From positions 1-6,299 of the forward strand of contig JBBSET010000095.1 of assembly GCA_038239485.1 (NCBI GenBank): a stretch of 6,299 nt of DNA, given 5' to 3'. This DNA is from DASQEH01 sp038239485 (GTDB taxonomy: Bacteria > Actinomycetota > Actinomycetes > Propionibacteriales > Nocardioidaceae). How positions within the stretch are numbered: position 1 is the stretch's first letter; every line of letters starts with the position of its first letter. The notes under the pieces are model-generated. The model did not search any database, had not been told where the DNA came from, and saw nothing but the letters and a program-made list of their open reading frames with translations. Positions 5,772 to 6,299 of the stretch are shown in pieces. Position numbers and translations under genes: made by a program.

Positions 5772-6299
5772 TCAGAACACCTCCGCGAGCTCGGCGTTGC
5801 GGCGCTGATGGTCGCCCTTGTGCCGGCCCGGCACCTCCCCGCATAGCCTGGGGGTGGGGAAGATCTTGTCGGGGTTGCACAGGTGCATGGGGTCGAACGC
5901 GCAGCGAAGCATCTGCATGGTGTCGAGGTCGTCGTCGGTGAACATCCGTGACATGTACTTGGCCTTGTCCATGCCTACCCCGTGCTCGCCGGTGATCGAC
6001 CCGGCGAGCTCGATGCACAGGTCCAGGATCGCGCCTGAGACCTTCTCGGCGTCGTCCGCCTGGCCGGGCACCGTCTCGTCGAACAGCACCAGCGGGTGGA
6101 GGTTGCCGTCACCGGCATGGAACACGTTGGCGACCCTGACGCCGCTCGACCCGGAGAGCTCGGCAATCCGGCGAAGCACGTCCGATAGCGCGGTCCGGGG
6201 GATCACGCCGTCCTGGACGATGTAGTCGGGGCTGATCCGCCCGACCGCGGCGAAGGCGGACTTGCGACCCTTCCAGAACAGCGCACGCTCGGCGTCGTC
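5772..6299 (-). CDS. glcD: Glycolate oxidase FAD subunit GlcD, partial (C-terminal part)
   Basis: The last 175 residues and stop codon of the catalytic FAD subunit of glycolate oxidase or D-lactate dehydrogenase, an FAD-linked oxidase C-terminal domain. The gene continues past the window end, and given a family length near 480-500 residues about two thirds is missing. Visible signatures, numbered from the first residue in the window, are ALFWKGRKSAFAAVGRIS (6-23), FHAGDGNLHP (60-69, with the conserved active-site/metal His of this fold), TGEHGVG (103-109) and FDPMHLCNPDKIFP (135-148). The N-terminal FAD-binding half is not seen. There is no internal start at 6206: the reading frame is coding and conserved upstream to the window edge. 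The C-terminal tail after the NPDKIFP motif is hydrophilic, about 27 residues. The gene is first among those visible in the operon and is followed by glcE after two bases. Confidence 0.94.
   Translation of the reverse strand, partial: DDAERALFWKGRKSAFAAVGRISPDYIVQDGVIPRTALSDVLRRIAELSGSSGVRVANVFHAGDGNLHPLVLFDETVPGQADDAEKVSGAILDLCIELAGSITGEHGVGMDKAKYMSRMFTDDDLDTMQMLRCAFDPMHLCNPDKIFPTPRLCGEVPGRHKGDHQRRNAELAEVF
5779..5784 (-). promoter_or_regulatory. Shine-Dalgarno for glcE
   Basis: GGAGGT on the minus strand lies within the last codons of glcD, nine bases before the glcE GTG at 5769-5767. It supports this start over the in-frame upstream reading and over the next GTG a few codons on. Confidence 0.7.

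Noticed and set aside
4561..5808. 415-codon + strand open frame opposite glcE
   Set aside because: His/Gly/Arg-rich with no recognisable domain; the opposite strand encodes a clear GlcE.
5770..6018. N-terminal extension of GlcE up to an ATG at 6018
   Set aside because: It would overlap glcD by about 250 bases, its sequence is Arg/His-rich with no similarity to GlcE, and a GTG with a good Shine-Dalgarno lies just after the glcD stop.
5772..6206. A short standalone gene beginning at 6206
   Set aside because: The frame continues upstream to the window edge with conserved GlcD sequence, so this is an internal GTG codon of a truncated-by-window glcD.
1..6299. CRISPR array, tRNA, insertion sequence or phage genes
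   Set aside because: No spaced direct repeats, cloverleaf-like sequence, transposase motifs or terminal inverted repeats were seen on either strand.

Overview
The window is GC-rich, with strong G/C preference at third codon positions, GTG starts for two genes and densely packed genes. This suggests a high-GC actinobacterium. The suggestion rests on composition and protein style only; no rRNA or other marker is present, and I do not name a genus.

Layout. Positions 1-342 hold no gene I can support. The left half is plain GC-rich sequence. From about 150 to 300 the sequence becomes more AT-rich and carries two perfect palindromes, an inverted repeat around a TATAAT box, and a second possible promoter placed for leaderless transcription. 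Positions 343-1290 (+) encode a complete PAPS-dependent sulfotransferase resembling the mycobacterial glycolipid sulfotransferase type. A 12-bp hairpin spans its stop codon. A short gap (1291-1394) separates it from a convergent minus-strand operon that fills the rest of the window.

The operon reads, in transcription order, glcD (C-terminal part only, entering at 6299), glcE (4525-5769), glcF (3140-4525) and an L-lactate/glycolate permease of the LctP family (1395-3113). Spacing is very tight: 2 nt between glcD and glcE, a TGATG stop/start overlap between glcE and glcF, and 26 nt between glcF and the permease. Good Shine-Dalgarno sequences precede all three visible starts. The operon promoter lies outside the window.

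The operon is a self-contained 2-hydroxyacid utilisation module. The permease brings glycolate or lactate into the cell. GlcD and GlcE (FAD proteins) oxidise it, and GlcF (two 4Fe-4S ferredoxin motifs plus cysteine-rich CCG domains) passes electrons to the respiratory chain. Whether glycolate or D-lactate is the physiological substrate cannot be settled from sequence. The sulfotransferase is convergent and shows no evident functional link.

I found no previously undescribed system. The most unusual material is the symmetric DNA upstream of the sulfotransferase.
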